Positions 1 through 8,180 are shown, counted from the first letter of the stretch. The stretch is DNA of 34,812 bases from Streptomyces sp. ISL-94 (GCF_018614075.1 NZ_JAGGOZ010000018.1:1-34812); one strand, 5' to 3'. The notes: a model not told the origin generated them from the sequence alone. Numbers and translations are program-made.

Positions 1-10
1 GACAAAAGCA

Positions 11-793
11 TTAGGAGGTGACGGACGCCTCACGGTAGAGCTCCACCGCCTGGTCGCCCATCACCGCGCTGTACGAGACCTCCGGAACGGTCCCGCCGCC
101 CTCGTAGCCGCCGAGCACCCCCGCCAGCGCGCCGTCGACCAGCCAGGGGCTGCCGCTGGTGCCGCCACTGAGGTCCGGGCAGCCGATCCGGCGCTGGGTC
201 TCGGAGAGCAGCGCGGTGGTGTTCGCGCAGCGCAGCGGGGCCTCCAGGCTGCGCGGGTAGCCGATCACGGTCACCGTGGCGTCCGACGGCTGCTCCGCGG
301 CCACCGGGAAGCCGCCCACGAGATCCTCGACGGCCGCGGTCTGCCCGCCGTCCACCGGCGCCACCGTCGCGAAGGCGATGTCGGCATCCGGGTCCGCGCC
401 ATTCCGCCAGCCCGGCGCGACGTACACGCTGGTGAGCTTCCAGACGCCGTACGGGGCCTTGCCGTCCCGGTAGCCCGGCGCAAACACCGTGGTGACCGCG
501 GGGTCCAGGCAGTGAGCGGCGGTGGCGATCACATCGCGGCCGTCGCTGCGCACCACGGAGGCCGTGCAGAAGTGCCCGCCGTCCAGCCCGCCCGCGAACA
601 GGGCGCCCACCCGGTCCGCCTCCGCGTCCGACAGGGCCTGCGCGGTGACGCCGAGCGGCGGCCCGGCCACGGCGTCGGGCAGGTCCACGCTCACCAGCGC
701 GGCCATGGCGCCCAGCGCCGGCAGGATCTGGGACGCCCGCCGGGCGCGAGCGCCCGAGCGGCCGCCTCTTCGGGGGTGGGTGCGGTGGATCAT
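11..793 (-). CDS. Secreted trypsin-like serine protease (S1/V8-type)
   Basis: A 260-residue exported serine protease of the chymotrypsin fold. The catalytic triad is visible: His in TAAHC, Asp in the DADIAFA segment, and Ser in GGTSGSPW. The start at 793 (MIHRTHPRRGG) is preferred over the upstream in-frame ATG because it gives a basic n-region, a hydrophobic stretch (ILPALGAMAALVS) and an AVAGPP-like cleavage area, which together form a signal peptide. Two Cys pairs could form disulfides (HFC/AHC and RCA/GCP). The natural substrate cannot be read from the sequence. The next gene upstream on this strand is a glycosyltransferase stump, so the protease is probably transcribed alone. Repeated TTCA-type motifs lie 48-84 bp upstream of the start. 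Confidence 0.85.
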   Translation of the reverse strand: MIHRTHPRRGGRSGARARRASQILPALGAMAALVSVDLPDAVAGPPLGVTAQALSDAEADRVGALFAGGLDGGHFCTASVVRSDGRDVIATAAHCLDPAVTTVFAPGYRDGKAPYGVWKLTSVYVAPGWRNGADPDADIAFATVAPVDGGQTAAVEDLVGGFPVAAEQPSDATVTVIGYPRSLEAPLRCANTTALLSETQRRIGCPDLSGGTSGSPWLVDGALAGVLGGYEGGGTVPEVSYSAVMGDQAVELYREASVTS

Positions 794-840
794 GAGGCGA
801 GCCTGCCCGGCGAACCTATGTCCGGAGCCCGGAATTCCGT

Positions 841-877
841 ATGAATCCGCTGTGAATCCGGTGGACCCGGTGTGAAG
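841..877 (-). promoter_or_regulatory. Direct TTCA(C/T)-type repeats upstream of the protease
   Basis: Read on the minus strand there are four related hexamers: CTTCAC (872-877), GTCCAC (861-866), ATTCAC (852-857) and ATTCAT (841-846), spaced 11, 9 and 11 bases apart. They sit 48-84 bp upstream of the protease start. Streptomyces PhoP boxes are 11-base direct repeats with a GTTCACC core, so this could be a degenerate response-regulator site. Identity is inference, and the 9-base gap argues against a textbook PhoP box. Confidence 0.3.
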
Positions 878-910
878 GCCGGGCACCTCCAGCGGGCGGC
901 CCCGGCCGGG

Positions 911-1439
911 CTACTGCGGGCCGCGCCGCTCGTAGACCGTCACCCGGCGGCCCCGGACCTGCCGGTCCTCCACCACCGTGAACCGCTCCCGCAGGACCGC
1001 CGCCTTCGCCTTGTCCCGCTCCGCCGATGACGCCGCCTTCGCCACCTTCGCCGCGTCCGTCACCAGCAGCACCCGCCGCTGCGCGAGCAGCGCCGCCCGT
1101 ATCCGCGCCGGGTCCGCCTCCTCGCCCTTGAGGGTGGCCGAGGCCACCCGGGTCCGGGCCAGCGCCACGTCCGCCAGCCCCGTGAAGGCGTACGGGGAGA
1201 CCAGGGCGGTGTCCCGGCGCGCGGCCGGGACGAACAGCACCGCGTCCCCGTCCCGCTTCAGCCGGGCCACCTCACCGGCCACCGCCAGGACGTCGTCGAC
1301 CCGGCTCGCCGGCGCCCGCTTGCCCAGCTCCACCGGCAGCAGCGCCAGCACCGCCACCCCGACCACGCCCGGCACGAGCAGGCCCGACGCCCGCGGGTGC
1401 CGGGGCGCGAACAGTCTATGGACGGCACGGACGGTTTCC
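911..1439 (-). pseudogene. 3' remnant of a family-39-type glycosyltransferase (polytopic mannosyltransferase-like)
   Basis: About 170 residues of coding-like sequence correspond to the C-terminal end of large actinobacterial GT39/PMT-like membrane glycosyltransferases. One hydrophobic segment (LLVPGVVGVAVLALLP) is followed by a soluble tail containing RVDDVLAVAGEVARLKRDGD, GLADVALARTRV and a terminal VTVYERRGPQ. Full-length members exceed 450 residues and have many membrane helices with the catalytic Asp near the N-terminus; all of that is missing. Upstream of roughly 1440 the reading frame runs into the promoter and 5' end of the divergent GNAT-AAA gene, so the 5' part was probably deleted. 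No convincing start codon or ribosome site fits the stump. The family assignment rests on tail pattern only. Confidence 0.6.
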
Positions 1440-1528
1440 GGACCGGCTGTTGTGCACTGCGGAGCGTGATCGTTCGGCCCGCTCGCCCCTAGCCTCGCCG
1501 CAGGAGCACGAACGAGGGGCGGTACCCG

Positions 1529-2818
1529 GTGAACTGGCTCATCCACGACTACCGCGAGAGCGATCTCGCCGCTGTGGTCCATCTGATCGACACGACGGCC
1601 GAGCTCGGCCAGGAGTCCGTCTTCTCACTCGCCGAGTGCATCAGCGCCCTGACCGACCGGCAGCCGTGCGTCGTCGCCGTCCACCAGGGTGTCCCGATCG
1701 GCGCCGCCCTCGCCTGCGTCACCGGCGAGCGGGCCTGGGTGATGCGCATCGCGATCGCCGCCGGCTGGCGCGGCCGGGGACTCGCCAGCGCCCTGCTCGT
1801 CGAGCTGGAGCGGCGGCTCATCGCCGCCCGCGTCGGGCGGATCGCGTACGTGCTGCCGGAGGAGGACCTCCTCGGCGAGGGCCTGCTCAACGCCGGCTAC
1901 ACGCGCCAGCCCGCCGTAGCCTACTTCGAGAAGACCGAGCCGCTGCACGGACCGGCGGCCGGGCTCCTCGCCGACCTCGGCGGCCGGTTCCTGCAGGGCG
2001 ACCTGTGGACCAAGGTCGCCGGCATGGAGAAGGAGAAGGACCTCATCGAGCGGCGCGTGGTGCTGCCGCTCGCCGAGCCAGAGCGGGCCGCCTCCCACGG
2101 GGTGCGCCCCCCGCGCGCCATCACCCTCTTCGGCCCGCCCGGCACCGGCAAGACCACCTTCGCCCGCGCCATCGCCTCGCGCCTCGGCTGGCCCTTCGTG
2201 GAGCTGCTGCCCTCCCGCCTCGCCGACGAGGGCAACCTGGCGGCTGCCCTGCGCGACGCCTTCGCCCGGATCGCGGAGCTGGAGCGGGTGCTCGTCTTCA
2301 TCGACGAGGTCGAGGAGATCGCGCCCGTACGCACCGAGCCCGCGCAGCCCGGCGGGATCCACGGGGTGACGAACGAGCTGCTCAAGCTGATACCCGGCTT
2401 CCGGGAGGGCGACGAGCGGCTGCTGGTCTGCGCCACCAACTCCATCCGCTCCCTCGACCCGGCCTTCCTGCGGCCCGGGCGCTTCGACCACCTGATCCCG
2501 ATCGGCACCCCGGACGCGGGTGCGCGCGCCGCGATCTGGTCCCGCTACACGGCCGGGCGCGGGGACGTCGATGTGGCGGCGCTGGTGGCGGCGACCGAGC
2601 TGTTCACCCCGGCCGACATCGAGCACGCGGCGCGGATCGCGGCGCAGGTGTCCTTCGAGCGGGACCTGGAGGCGGTGGGCGCGCGGGGCGCGGCGGCCGC
2701 GCAGCTCGGCGCGACCACGCAGGACTACCTGGCGGCGGCCCGGCAGTGCCGGCCGACGGTGACCCCGGCGATGACCGGCGAGTTCGAGGCGGACATCACC
2801 GCCCACGCCCGGTTCTGA
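1529..2818 (+). CDS. GNAT acetyltransferase-AAA+ ATPase fusion protein
   Basis: A 429-residue two-domain cytoplasmic protein. Residues 1-135 are a GNAT fold with the acetyl-CoA pyrophosphate loop GWRGRGLA at 79-86. Residues about 160-400 are an AAA+ module: Walker A GPPGTGKTT (202-210), Walker B LVFIDE (255-260), sensor-1 ATNS (302-305) and an arginine-finger RPGRFD (315-320), followed by a helical lid. The AAA part most resembles FtsH/Cdc48-type ATPases, but no protease or N-terminal adaptor domain is present. GTG at 1529 is preceded by a GAGGGG ribosome site. The gene stands alone on its strand and ends in two hairpins. The GNAT domain may acetylate a protein that the ATPase handles, or serve as a substrate-binding adaptor; neither is shown by the sequence. 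Confidence 0.85.
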   Translation: MNWLIHDYRESDLAAVVHLIDTTAELGQESVFSLAECISALTDRQPCVVAVHQGVPIGAALACVTGERAWVMRIAIAAGWRGRGLASALLVELERRLIAARVGRIAYVLPEEDLLGEGLLNAGYTRQPAVAYFEKTEPLHGPAAGLLADLGGRFLQGDLWTKVAGMEKEKDLIERRVVLPLAEPERAASHGVRPPRAITLFGPPGTGKTTFARAIASRLGWPFVELLPSRLADEGNLAAALRDAFARIAELERVLVFIDEVEEIAPVRTEPAQPGGIHGVTNELLKLIPGFREGDERLLVCATNSIRSLDPAFLRPGRFDHLIPIGTPDAGARAAIWSRYTAGRGDVDVAALVAATELFTPADIEHAARIAAQVSFERDLEAVGARGAAAAQLGATTQDYLAAARQCRPTVTPAMTGEFEADITAHARF

Positions 2819-2821
2819 ACT

Positions 2822-2848
2822 CCGTCCCCCGGTTGCGGCGGGGGACGG
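2822..2848. terminator. Hairpin between convergent genes (first)
   Basis: A perfect 9-bp stem, CCGTCCCCC at 2822-2830 against GGGGGACGG at 2840-2848, with a 9-base loop. It lies 4 bp after the GNAT-AAA stop. There is no U-tract, which is usual for Streptomyces terminators. Confidence 0.6.
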
Positions 2849-2872
2849 GATGACGCTGTGCGTCGAAAGAAT

Positions 2873-2906
2873 GGCCCGCAGCCACTCCCCGAAGCGGCTG
2901 CGGGCC
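2873..2906. terminator. Hairpin between convergent genes (second, probably bidirectional)
   Basis: A perfect 11-bp stem, GGCCCGCAGCC at 2873-2883 against GGCTGCGGGCC at 2896-2906, with a 12-base loop. It sits 35 bp beyond the stop of the minus-strand partner gene and 54 bp beyond the GNAT-AAA stop, so it can serve both convergent transcripts. Confidence 0.7.
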
Positions 2907-2941
2907 TCCCGCGCGGACTTGTGGTCCGCCCGCCGGCACGG

Positions 2942-3538
2942 CTAACGGGAACAGCGGTACGTGAACTCCGCCGCGGCGGTGGCCTGCCCGGGCGACAGCA
3001 GTTCGAGCTCGGCCTTCGCGGGATAGGTGCCCGCGCCCTGGAAAGTCCACAGCAGGTGCAGCCGGGCCTCCCGCTGCCCGCTCGGCACCCGCTCGGTCAG
3101 CTGCCCGGAGTGCGTGCCGTCGCTGCGGAGCCAGCGGTACGTGAGGATCCCGGGGCGCCCGTTGGTCCGTACGACGGCCACCACATCGGCCGCCGCATCG
3201 CAGGCCGGGCCCTTCGGATCGGTGGTCACGGCCACCTCGCGGACCTCCAGGGCGGGTCCGAACCGCTGCCACCCCAGGTACGCGAGGACCGCGGCCAGCA
3301 CGACCGCGGCGAGCGTGTACCGCCGCAGGCCGGCGCCCCGCCGCCGCGGGGGCGGGGCGGTGACGACCACGGGGAACGGCGCTGGCATGGCCGCCGTGAC
3401 CCCAGGCCCGAACCGGAGCACCGATCCCTCGACCCGGTCGGGGGCGGCGTCCGCCGGCGGCGGGGGCCCGCTGAACCAGTGGCTGCCGAGGACGGTGGCG
3501 CTGTAGTCGTCGTCCTGGGGGGCGTACGGATCGCTCAT
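2942..3538 (-). CDS. Single-pass membrane protein coupled to the receptor kinase
   Basis: A 198-residue protein with a Pro-rich cytoplasmic N-terminus (1-70), a basic stop (PPPRRRGAGLRR), one membrane helix (about 73-90) and an extracytoplasmic domain of about 100 residues ending in FTYRCSR. The start ATG (3538) overlaps the kinase stop as ATGA, so the two are translationally coupled. The ectodomain follows the same beta-strand pattern as the kinase ectodomain: a strand ending in an aromatic-Trp pair (LTYRWLRSDG), a Gly/Thr turn, and a last strand ending in Cys. The two Cys (PACDAA and YRC) could form a disulfide. It is likely a co-receptor or a regulator of the kinase; that role is inferred from coupling and domain resemblance. 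No enzymatic motif is present. Confidence 0.75.
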   Translation of the reverse strand: MSDPYAPQDDDYSATVLGSHWFSGPPPPADAAPDRVEGSVLRFGPGVTAAMPAPFPVVVTAPPPRRRGAGLRRYTLAAVVLAAVLAYLGWQRFGPALEVREVAVTTDPKGPACDAAADVVAVVRTNGRPGILTYRWLRSDGTHSGQLTERVPSGQREARLHLLWTFQGAGTYPAKAELELLSPGQATAAAEFTYRCSR

Positions 3539-5142
3539 CGGGGAACCTCCTGCACCTGGCAGCGCAGCAGCTGCTCCGAGGCGGATGCGGACGTGTTCCC
3601 GGCCGCGGGCTTGGTGGTGACCCGGACACCGCCGTAGCAGCCGCCCTCTCGGGAGAAGGTGTGGCTCTTGACCACGGAGGCCGACGAGCCGGCCGGCACG
3701 GTGAAGGTCTCCGTGCCGGCCGGCACGGAGAAGGAGCCCTGCCGCTGGTCCTGGAACCACTCCAGGACGACGGTGACGGTCCCGGTGCCCTCGGAGGCGA
3801 CGCTGACGGTCCCATCTGCCCGGTAGACGCCGGGCTTCAGCGCGACGTCGACCTTCGTGACCCGCAGCGTCGGGGTCGGCGTGGGGCTGGGCGTCGGCTT
3901 CGTGGTCCAGCTCGGGGTCGGCGTCGGGGGCGTGGTCGGGCTGTACGACGGCGACGGCGAGGCCGACGCGGACGGGCTCGGGGACGCCGACGGGCTCGGC
4001 GACGGGGACGCCGAGGGCGAGGCGGACGCGGACGGGACCGGGGCCGGGGAACCCGGCCCGGGCGGGCCCGGGCTCGTCGTGGCGAAGGCGCTCAGCGCCG
4101 AGGCCCCGCCCGGGGTTCCGCCGATCGCGTCCGTCGTGAGCACCAGCACCGCGCCCAGCACCAGCGCCACCCCCGTCGCGAGCCAGCCGCGCCGTCCCGG
4201 GGCCCAGCCGGAGCCGGACCCGGTGCTCAGCGTGGTCGTCGCCAGCGAGGTGATGCCCTCCGCCGGAGGGCTCGCGGAGGGGAACAGCAGCGGCAGCAGC
4301 GCGGCCAGCGCGGCCAGCTTGCGCTGCCCGCGCTCCTCCCACTGCGGCCCGTACGCGGCCAGCGCGACGCCCTCCAGCTCCGCCACGAACGCCTCGGCGT
4401 TCTCGGGCCGCTGCTCGGGCACCTTGGCCAGACCCCGCCTGATCAGGGGGCGGACCGGCTCCGGGGCCTCGGTCTCGGGCACCGGCGCCTCGATGTGCTG
4501 GACCGCGAGCTCCGCGAAGTTCTCCCCGTCGAAGGGCTTGCGCCCGGTGAGGCACTCGAAGAAGGTGGCCGTCGCCGCGTACACATCGGCCGCGGGCGAC
4601 GCCGGCCGGCCCTGCCACTGCTCGGGGGCCATGTAGGCGGGGGTCCCGGCCACGCCGGGCGTGGTCCCGCGGCCCGCCGCGATCCCGAAGTCCACCAGCT
4701 TCGACGAGCCGTCCGCCGCGACCAGCACGTTCTCCGGCTTGTAGTCCCGGTGGACGACACCCGCCCGGTGCGCCGCGGCCAGCCCCAGCAGCGAGCCCTT
4801 CAGCACCACCAGCGCGGCCTCGGCGTCCGCCCGCCCGGCCCGCTTCAGCAGCGGCCGCAGGGAGATGCCGTCCACCAGCTCCATCACGATGGCCGCGCCG
4901 CCGGGCGCCTCCACGTACTCGTACAGCCCCACGACGTACGGCGACCGGAGCCCGCCCAGCAGGCGGGCCTCGGCCCGGAATTCCCGTACGAAGGCGGGGT
5001 CCTGGCGCATCCGGTCGCTGAGGTACTTCACCGCGACCGCCGTGCCCGTACCGTCGTGGACGGCGAGCACCACGCGGCCGCTGCCGCCCGAGCCGAGCTC
5101 GCGGATCTCCGTGTAACCGGGAACCGCCCACGCGTTCGTCAT
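3535..5142 (-). CDS. Receptor-type Ser/Thr protein kinase (PknB-like kinase domain)
   Basis: A 535-residue Hanks-type kinase. Gly-loop GSGGSG (17-22), ATP-binding Lys39, catalytic HRDYKPEN (131-138, with Tyr where most kinases have Leu), DFG (151-153), Thr-rich activation loop GTTPGVAGTPAY, and APE (172-174). A second hydrophobic patch (about 275-288) precedes the membrane helix (about 319-338). Outside the cell comes a Ser/Pro stalk of about 70 residues and then a beta-rich domain (about 434-535) with two Cys. No PASTA repeats are present, so the ligand is probably not muropeptide. ATG 5142 (MTNAWAVPGY) is chosen because an AGGGGGA ribosome site precedes it; the longer in-frame extension lacks kinase character. 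It overlaps the next gene by ATGA. Confidence 0.9.
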   Translation of the reverse strand: MTNAWAVPGYTEIRELGSGGSGRVVLAVHDGTGTAVAVKYLSDRMRQDPAFVREFRAEARLLGGLRSPYVVGLYEYVEAPGGAAIVMELVDGISLRPLLKRAGRADAEAALVVLKGSLLGLAAAHRAGVVHRDYKPENVLVAADGSSKLVDFGIAAGRGTTPGVAGTPAYMAPEQWQGRPASPAADVYAATATFFECLTGRKPFDGENFAELAVQHIEAPVPETEAPEPVRPLIRRGLAKVPEQRPENAEAFVAELEGVALAAYGPQWEERGQRKLAALAALLPLLFPSASPPAEGITSLATTTLSTGSGSGWAPGRRGWLATGVALVLGAVLVLTTDAIGGTPGGASALSAFATTSPGPPGPGSPAPVPSASASPSASPSPSPSASPSPSASASPSPSYSPTTPPTPTPSWTTKPTPSPTPTPTLRVTKVDVALKPGVYRADGTVSVASEGTGTVTVVLEWFQDQRQGSFSVPAGTETFTVPAGSSASVVKSHTFSREGGCYGGVRVTTKPAAGNTSASASEQLLRCQVQEVPR

Positions 5143-5241
5143 CGTTCCCGTCCCCCTGCCTGCCGTGGCGCCACTGCGACCCTGGGGACGCGGTTTGCGC
5201 CACGGCCGGTTCCCCACCGTGGGGGTGACCCGCCGGGTGGC

Positions 5242-6498
5242 TCAGGCCGCGGCGGACACCGCGCCGATCATGGCGTGCAGCCGGTCGGCCGCCGCCCGTC
5301 CGAAATCAGGGTCGTTGATGTGGGTGTCGTAGTCGTAGAGCCGTGCGGCGCTGCCCCGCAAGCCCTCGCGCAATGCCGAGAACAGGGCCAGGTCCGCGTC
5401 GGGGTCATGGTAGGGCCCGCCCGGCGCGCCGAGCGTGGACAGTCCGCGCAGTGGGATGCAGACGGCCGTGGGACCGGTCGCCGTACGGAGTTTGGCGGCG
5501 ACCCGGCGGCCCAGCTCCGCGCCCTCGGCCTCGGTCGTACGGATCACCGTGATGGACGGGTTGTGGACGCGGACCCGCCGGTAGCGGACCTGCTCGGGCA
5601 GGGTCTCCAGCGGGCCGAACTTGACCATGTCCAGCGCCCCCAGGCTCACCACCTGCGGAATCCCGGCCCGTCCCGCCGCGCTGAGCCGGTCGGGGCCCGC
5701 GGTGAGGATGCCGCCGCACAGGTCGTCGGCGAGCTCGCTGAGCGTGAGGTCGAGGACCCCCGCGAAGATCCCCTGGCCGGCCAGGGTCTCCAGGGTGCGT
5801 CCGCCGGTGCCGCTGACGTGGAAGACCAGCACCTCGTAGCCCAGTTCGGTCAGCCGTTCGCGGGCCGCGTCCACGCCGATGGTGGTCACGCCCGCCATGC
5901 TCGCCGCGATCAGCGGGCGGTCGCCCGCTCCCAGCCGGGCCGGGCGGCGGAGCTCCCGCGAGGCCCGGGCGAAGGCCTTGGCCATCCCGGCGATCGCCTC
6001 CACCGCGTTGGCCAGGACGGGCGCGGAGATGCTGTTGATCCCCGCGATGTCCACCACGCTGTACATCATCGTGATGTCCGAGGAGCCGACGTACGGGGCC
6101 ACGTCCCCGGATGCCATCGACGAGACCATCAGTTTCGGTACTCCCAGCGGCAGGGCGCGCATCGCCCGCGTGGCGATGGAGGTGCCGCCGCTGCCGCCGA
6201 TCGCGAGCACCCCGTCCAGCCTGCCCTCGGCGTGCAGGCGCAACAGGGTCGCCTCCGCGCCCTGGGCCATCGTGGTGACGGCCGCGCCCCGGTCGGCGGC
6301 CGTGCGCAGTTCCGACAGTTCCGTCCCCGCCGCCCGGGCCACCGCGTCCCGCGGCACGTCCGCGGGCACCCGGGGCTCGCCCATCACTCCCGTGTCGACC
6401 AGTACCACCTCGACGCCGGCGCGCAGCAGCCCTTCGCGCAGCCAGCCGTACTCCACACCCTTGGTGTCCAGGGTTCCCACCAGCACGACGTTCGTCAT
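5242..6498 (-). CDS. Tm-1-like ATP-binding domain protein (UPF0261)
   Basis: A 418-residue cytoplasmic protein of the UPF0261 family, whose plant relative Tm-1 binds ATP. Family signatures: N-terminal VLVGTLDTKGVEY, the Gly-rich IGGSGGTSIA and the conserved DVAPYVGSSDITMMYSVVDIAGIN block. In many bacteria this gene sits beside a TIM-barrel phosphoenolpyruvate-hydrolase-like partner; none is present here. The start at 6498 (MTNVVLVG) matches the family N-terminus; ATGs at 6513 and 6534 would only add residues without family pattern. No clear ribosome site precedes it, so it may depend on read-through from the NUDIX gene 48 bp upstream on the same strand. The biochemical role is unknown. Confidence 0.85.
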   Translation of the reverse strand: MTNVVLVGTLDTKGVEYGWLREGLLRAGVEVVLVDTGVMGEPRVPADVPRDAVARAAGTELSELRTAADRGAAVTTMAQGAEATLLRLHAEGRLDGVLAIGGSGGTSIATRAMRALPLGVPKLMVSSMASGDVAPYVGSSDITMMYSVVDIAGINSISAPVLANAVEAIAGMAKAFARASRELRRPARLGAGDRPLIAASMAGVTTIGVDAARERLTELGYEVLVFHVSGTGGRTLETLAGQGIFAGVLDLTLSELADDLCGGILTAGPDRLSAAGRAGIPQVVSLGALDMVKFGPLETLPEQVRYRRVRVHNPSITVIRTTEAEGAELGRRVAAKLRTATGPTAVCIPLRGLSTLGAPGGPYHDPDADLALFSALREGLRGSAARLYDYDTHINDPDFGRAAADRLHAMIGAVSAAA

Positions 6499-6546
6499 AT
6501 GTGCAATGTCCATGCAGGTGGTGACTGTTGGCAAGTAAAGGTCGAG

Positions 6547-7026
6547 TCAACCCTTCAGTAACCCCAGCAGCCGCTCCAGAAAGGGAAGTTGAGAGGCAAT
6601 CAGCTTCTTTTCGGCCATCGCGGGAGCGAACCAGGCCACCCGGTCCAGCTCGGGGAACTCCTGACCGGTCCCGGAGTGCGGTGGCCATTCCATGGTGAAG
6701 GTCCCCGGCACCATCAGCGCGGGATCGAGATCCGCCTCCACCGCCCAGACGGTCACCAGCTTCCCGCTGCTCAGTCGCACCTCGCCGAGCGGCAGGTACT
6801 TGCCCTCCGGCGGCGGCAGCCCCAGTTCCTCGGTGAACTCCCGGCGGGCCGCGTCCCGAGGCGTCTCCTCCGGTGTGTACTCGCCCTTCGGGATGCCCCA
6901 GCCGCCCGCGTCCCGCCCGGCCCAGAGGGGGCCGCCCAGGTGACCGAGCAGGACCTCGACCCCGCCGTCGGACCCCTGGCCGGTCCGGCGGAACAGGAGC
7001 AGCCCGGCACTGCGCTTGTTCGTCAT
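6547..7026 (-). CDS. NUDIX hydrolase
   Basis: A 159-residue NUDIX-fold pyrophosphatase. The complete Nudix box runs from Gly48 to Leu70: G-x5-E-x7-REFTEELGL, with the metal-binding REx2EE residues intact. The protein opens with SAGLLLFRRTG and contains GGPLWAGRDAGGWGIPKGEY, typical of the MutT-like subgroup that acts on (d)NTPs, diadenosine polyphosphates or polyphosphorylated inositols. The specific substrate cannot be read from sequence. ATG 7026 is chosen over the long upstream extension, which is Arg/Thr-rich shadow sequence. It sits 52 bp after the zinc exporter and 48 bp before the Tm-1-like gene on the same strand, so co-transcription is possible. Confidence 0.9.
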   Translation of the reverse strand: MTNKRSAGLLLFRRTGQGSDGGVEVLLGHLGGPLWAGRDAGGWGIPKGEYTPEETPRDAARREFTEELGLPPPEGKYLPLGEVRLSSGKLVTVWAVEADLDPALMVPGTFTMEWPPHSGTGQEFPELDRVAWFAPAMAEKKLIASQLPFLERLLGLLKG

Positions 7027-7078
7027 GGATCCATGTATGCCCCGTACGGAGACGACGAGACGGGTCAGCGGCCGGCGG

Positions 7079-8134
7079 TCAGTGTTCGTGCGGGCCGTCG
7101 CGGTGGACTGGTCCGTGCGCGTCCGCGCAGTGCGGGTCGGCGCCCGCGTCGAAGGAAGCCGGCTCGCCCGCGTGGCCGACCGTGAGCAGGGAGTCCTGCT
7201 GGTGGTCCACCTGGAGGGTGGTGTGGGTGATCCCGTACTCCTTGCCCAGCAGCCGCTCCAGGTCCCGGCGTACGGCGTGGCAGTCACCCGCCGGCTCCAC
7301 CAGCACGTGCGCCGAGAGCGCCGCCTGCCCGGAGGTGATGGTCCAGATGTGCAGGTCGTGCACCTCGGTCACCGGCGGGTGGCGGACGAGCCGGTCGCCC
7401 ACCGCGTCCGGGTCCACATGGGCGGGGGCGGCCTCCAGGAAGATCCGTCCGGACTCGCGCACCAGCCCATAGCCCGCCTTGACCATCAGCAGCACCACCA
7501 CGAGGGTGGCGATCGCGTCGGCCTGCCGGAACCCGGTGGTGAGCACGATCAGACCGGCGGCGGCCGTCCCGATGAACGCGAAGAGATCGTTCAGGATGTG
7601 CTGGTAGGCGCCCTCGACGGCCAGCGAGGACCGGTTCGCCTTCGAGATGAACCAGGCCGCGGCCACGTTGACGACGATGCCCGCGAGCGCCGTCACCAGG
7701 ACCAGGCCGCCCTCCACCGGCGGCGGGTCCAGCAGCCGCCGCACCGCCTCGTACGCCAGCCAGACCGCCAGCAGGAGCAGAGTCAGGCCGTTGGCCTGGG
7801 CGGAGAGTATCTCCGCCCGCTTGAGGCCGTAGGTGAACCCGCCGCGCGCCGGGCGGGCGGCCAGCCGCATCGCGATCAGCGCGAGGACGATCGACACGGC
7901 GTCGGTCAGCATGTGGGCGGCGTCGGAGATCAGGGCCAGCGACTGGGCCACGACGCCGATGACCACCTCGACCGCCATGAACGCGCCGATCAGGCCGAGG
8001 GCGATCGCCAGCCAGCGCCGGTCGGCGTCGGCGGCCACGCCGTGGCTGTGACCGCCGTGCCCCTTGCCGTGACCGCCGGGGCCGGGGCCGGGGCCGTGGT
8101 CGTGGCCGTCGTGCGCGTGGTCGTGCCCGCTCAT
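7079..8134 (-). CDS. CDF-family zinc/cation efflux transporter (CzcD/ZitB type)
   Basis: A 351-residue inner-membrane metal/proton antiporter with six predicted helices. The metal site is visible as HxxxD in TM2 (His74, Asp78 in SDAAHMLTD) and HxxxD in TM5 (His179, Asp183 in YQHILND). This HD/HD arrangement is associated with Zn2+ selectivity in ZitB and ZnT proteins. The first 32 residues are a His/Asp/Gly-rich metal-sensing tail, and the C-terminal 40 residues carry further His. The cytoplasmic C-domain includes HDLHIWTI, typical of the family. ATG 8134 follows a GGGGGAT ribosome site. In S. coelicolor the zinc exporter zitB is known to be activated by Zur. Two palindromes lie in the promoter between this gene and the divergent ABC gene. 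Confidence 0.9.
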   Translation of the reverse strand: MSGHDHAHDGHDHGPGPGPGGHGKGHGGHSHGVAADADRRWLAIALGLIGAFMAVEVVIGVVAQSLALISDAAHMLTDAVSIVLALIAMRLAARPARGGFTYGLKRAEILSAQANGLTLLLLAVWLAYEAVRRLLDPPPVEGGLVLVTALAGIVVNVAAAWFISKANRSSLAVEGAYQHILNDLFAFIGTAAAGLIVLTTGFRQADAIATLVVVLLMVKAGYGLVRESGRIFLEAAPAHVDPDAVGDRLVRHPPVTEVHDLHIWTITSGQAALSAHVLVEPAGDCHAVRRDLERLLGKEYGITHTTLQVDHQQDSLLTVGHAGEPASFDAGADPHCADAHGPVHRDGPHEH

Positions 8135-8180
8135 GGCATCCCCCGTTTGTTCGGTTCCGACGCGTGAAGTGAAGCGCACC

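Noticed and set aside
2942..5203. Single 753-codon minus-strand frame
   Set aside because: Only its last 199 codons (from 3538) are real; the earlier part is the out-of-frame shadow of the kinase.
6499..6534. Longer N-terminus for the Tm-1-like protein (ATGs at 6513 and 6534)
   Set aside because: The family begins at the VVLVGTLDTKG strand; the extra residues have no pattern and no ribosome site favours them.
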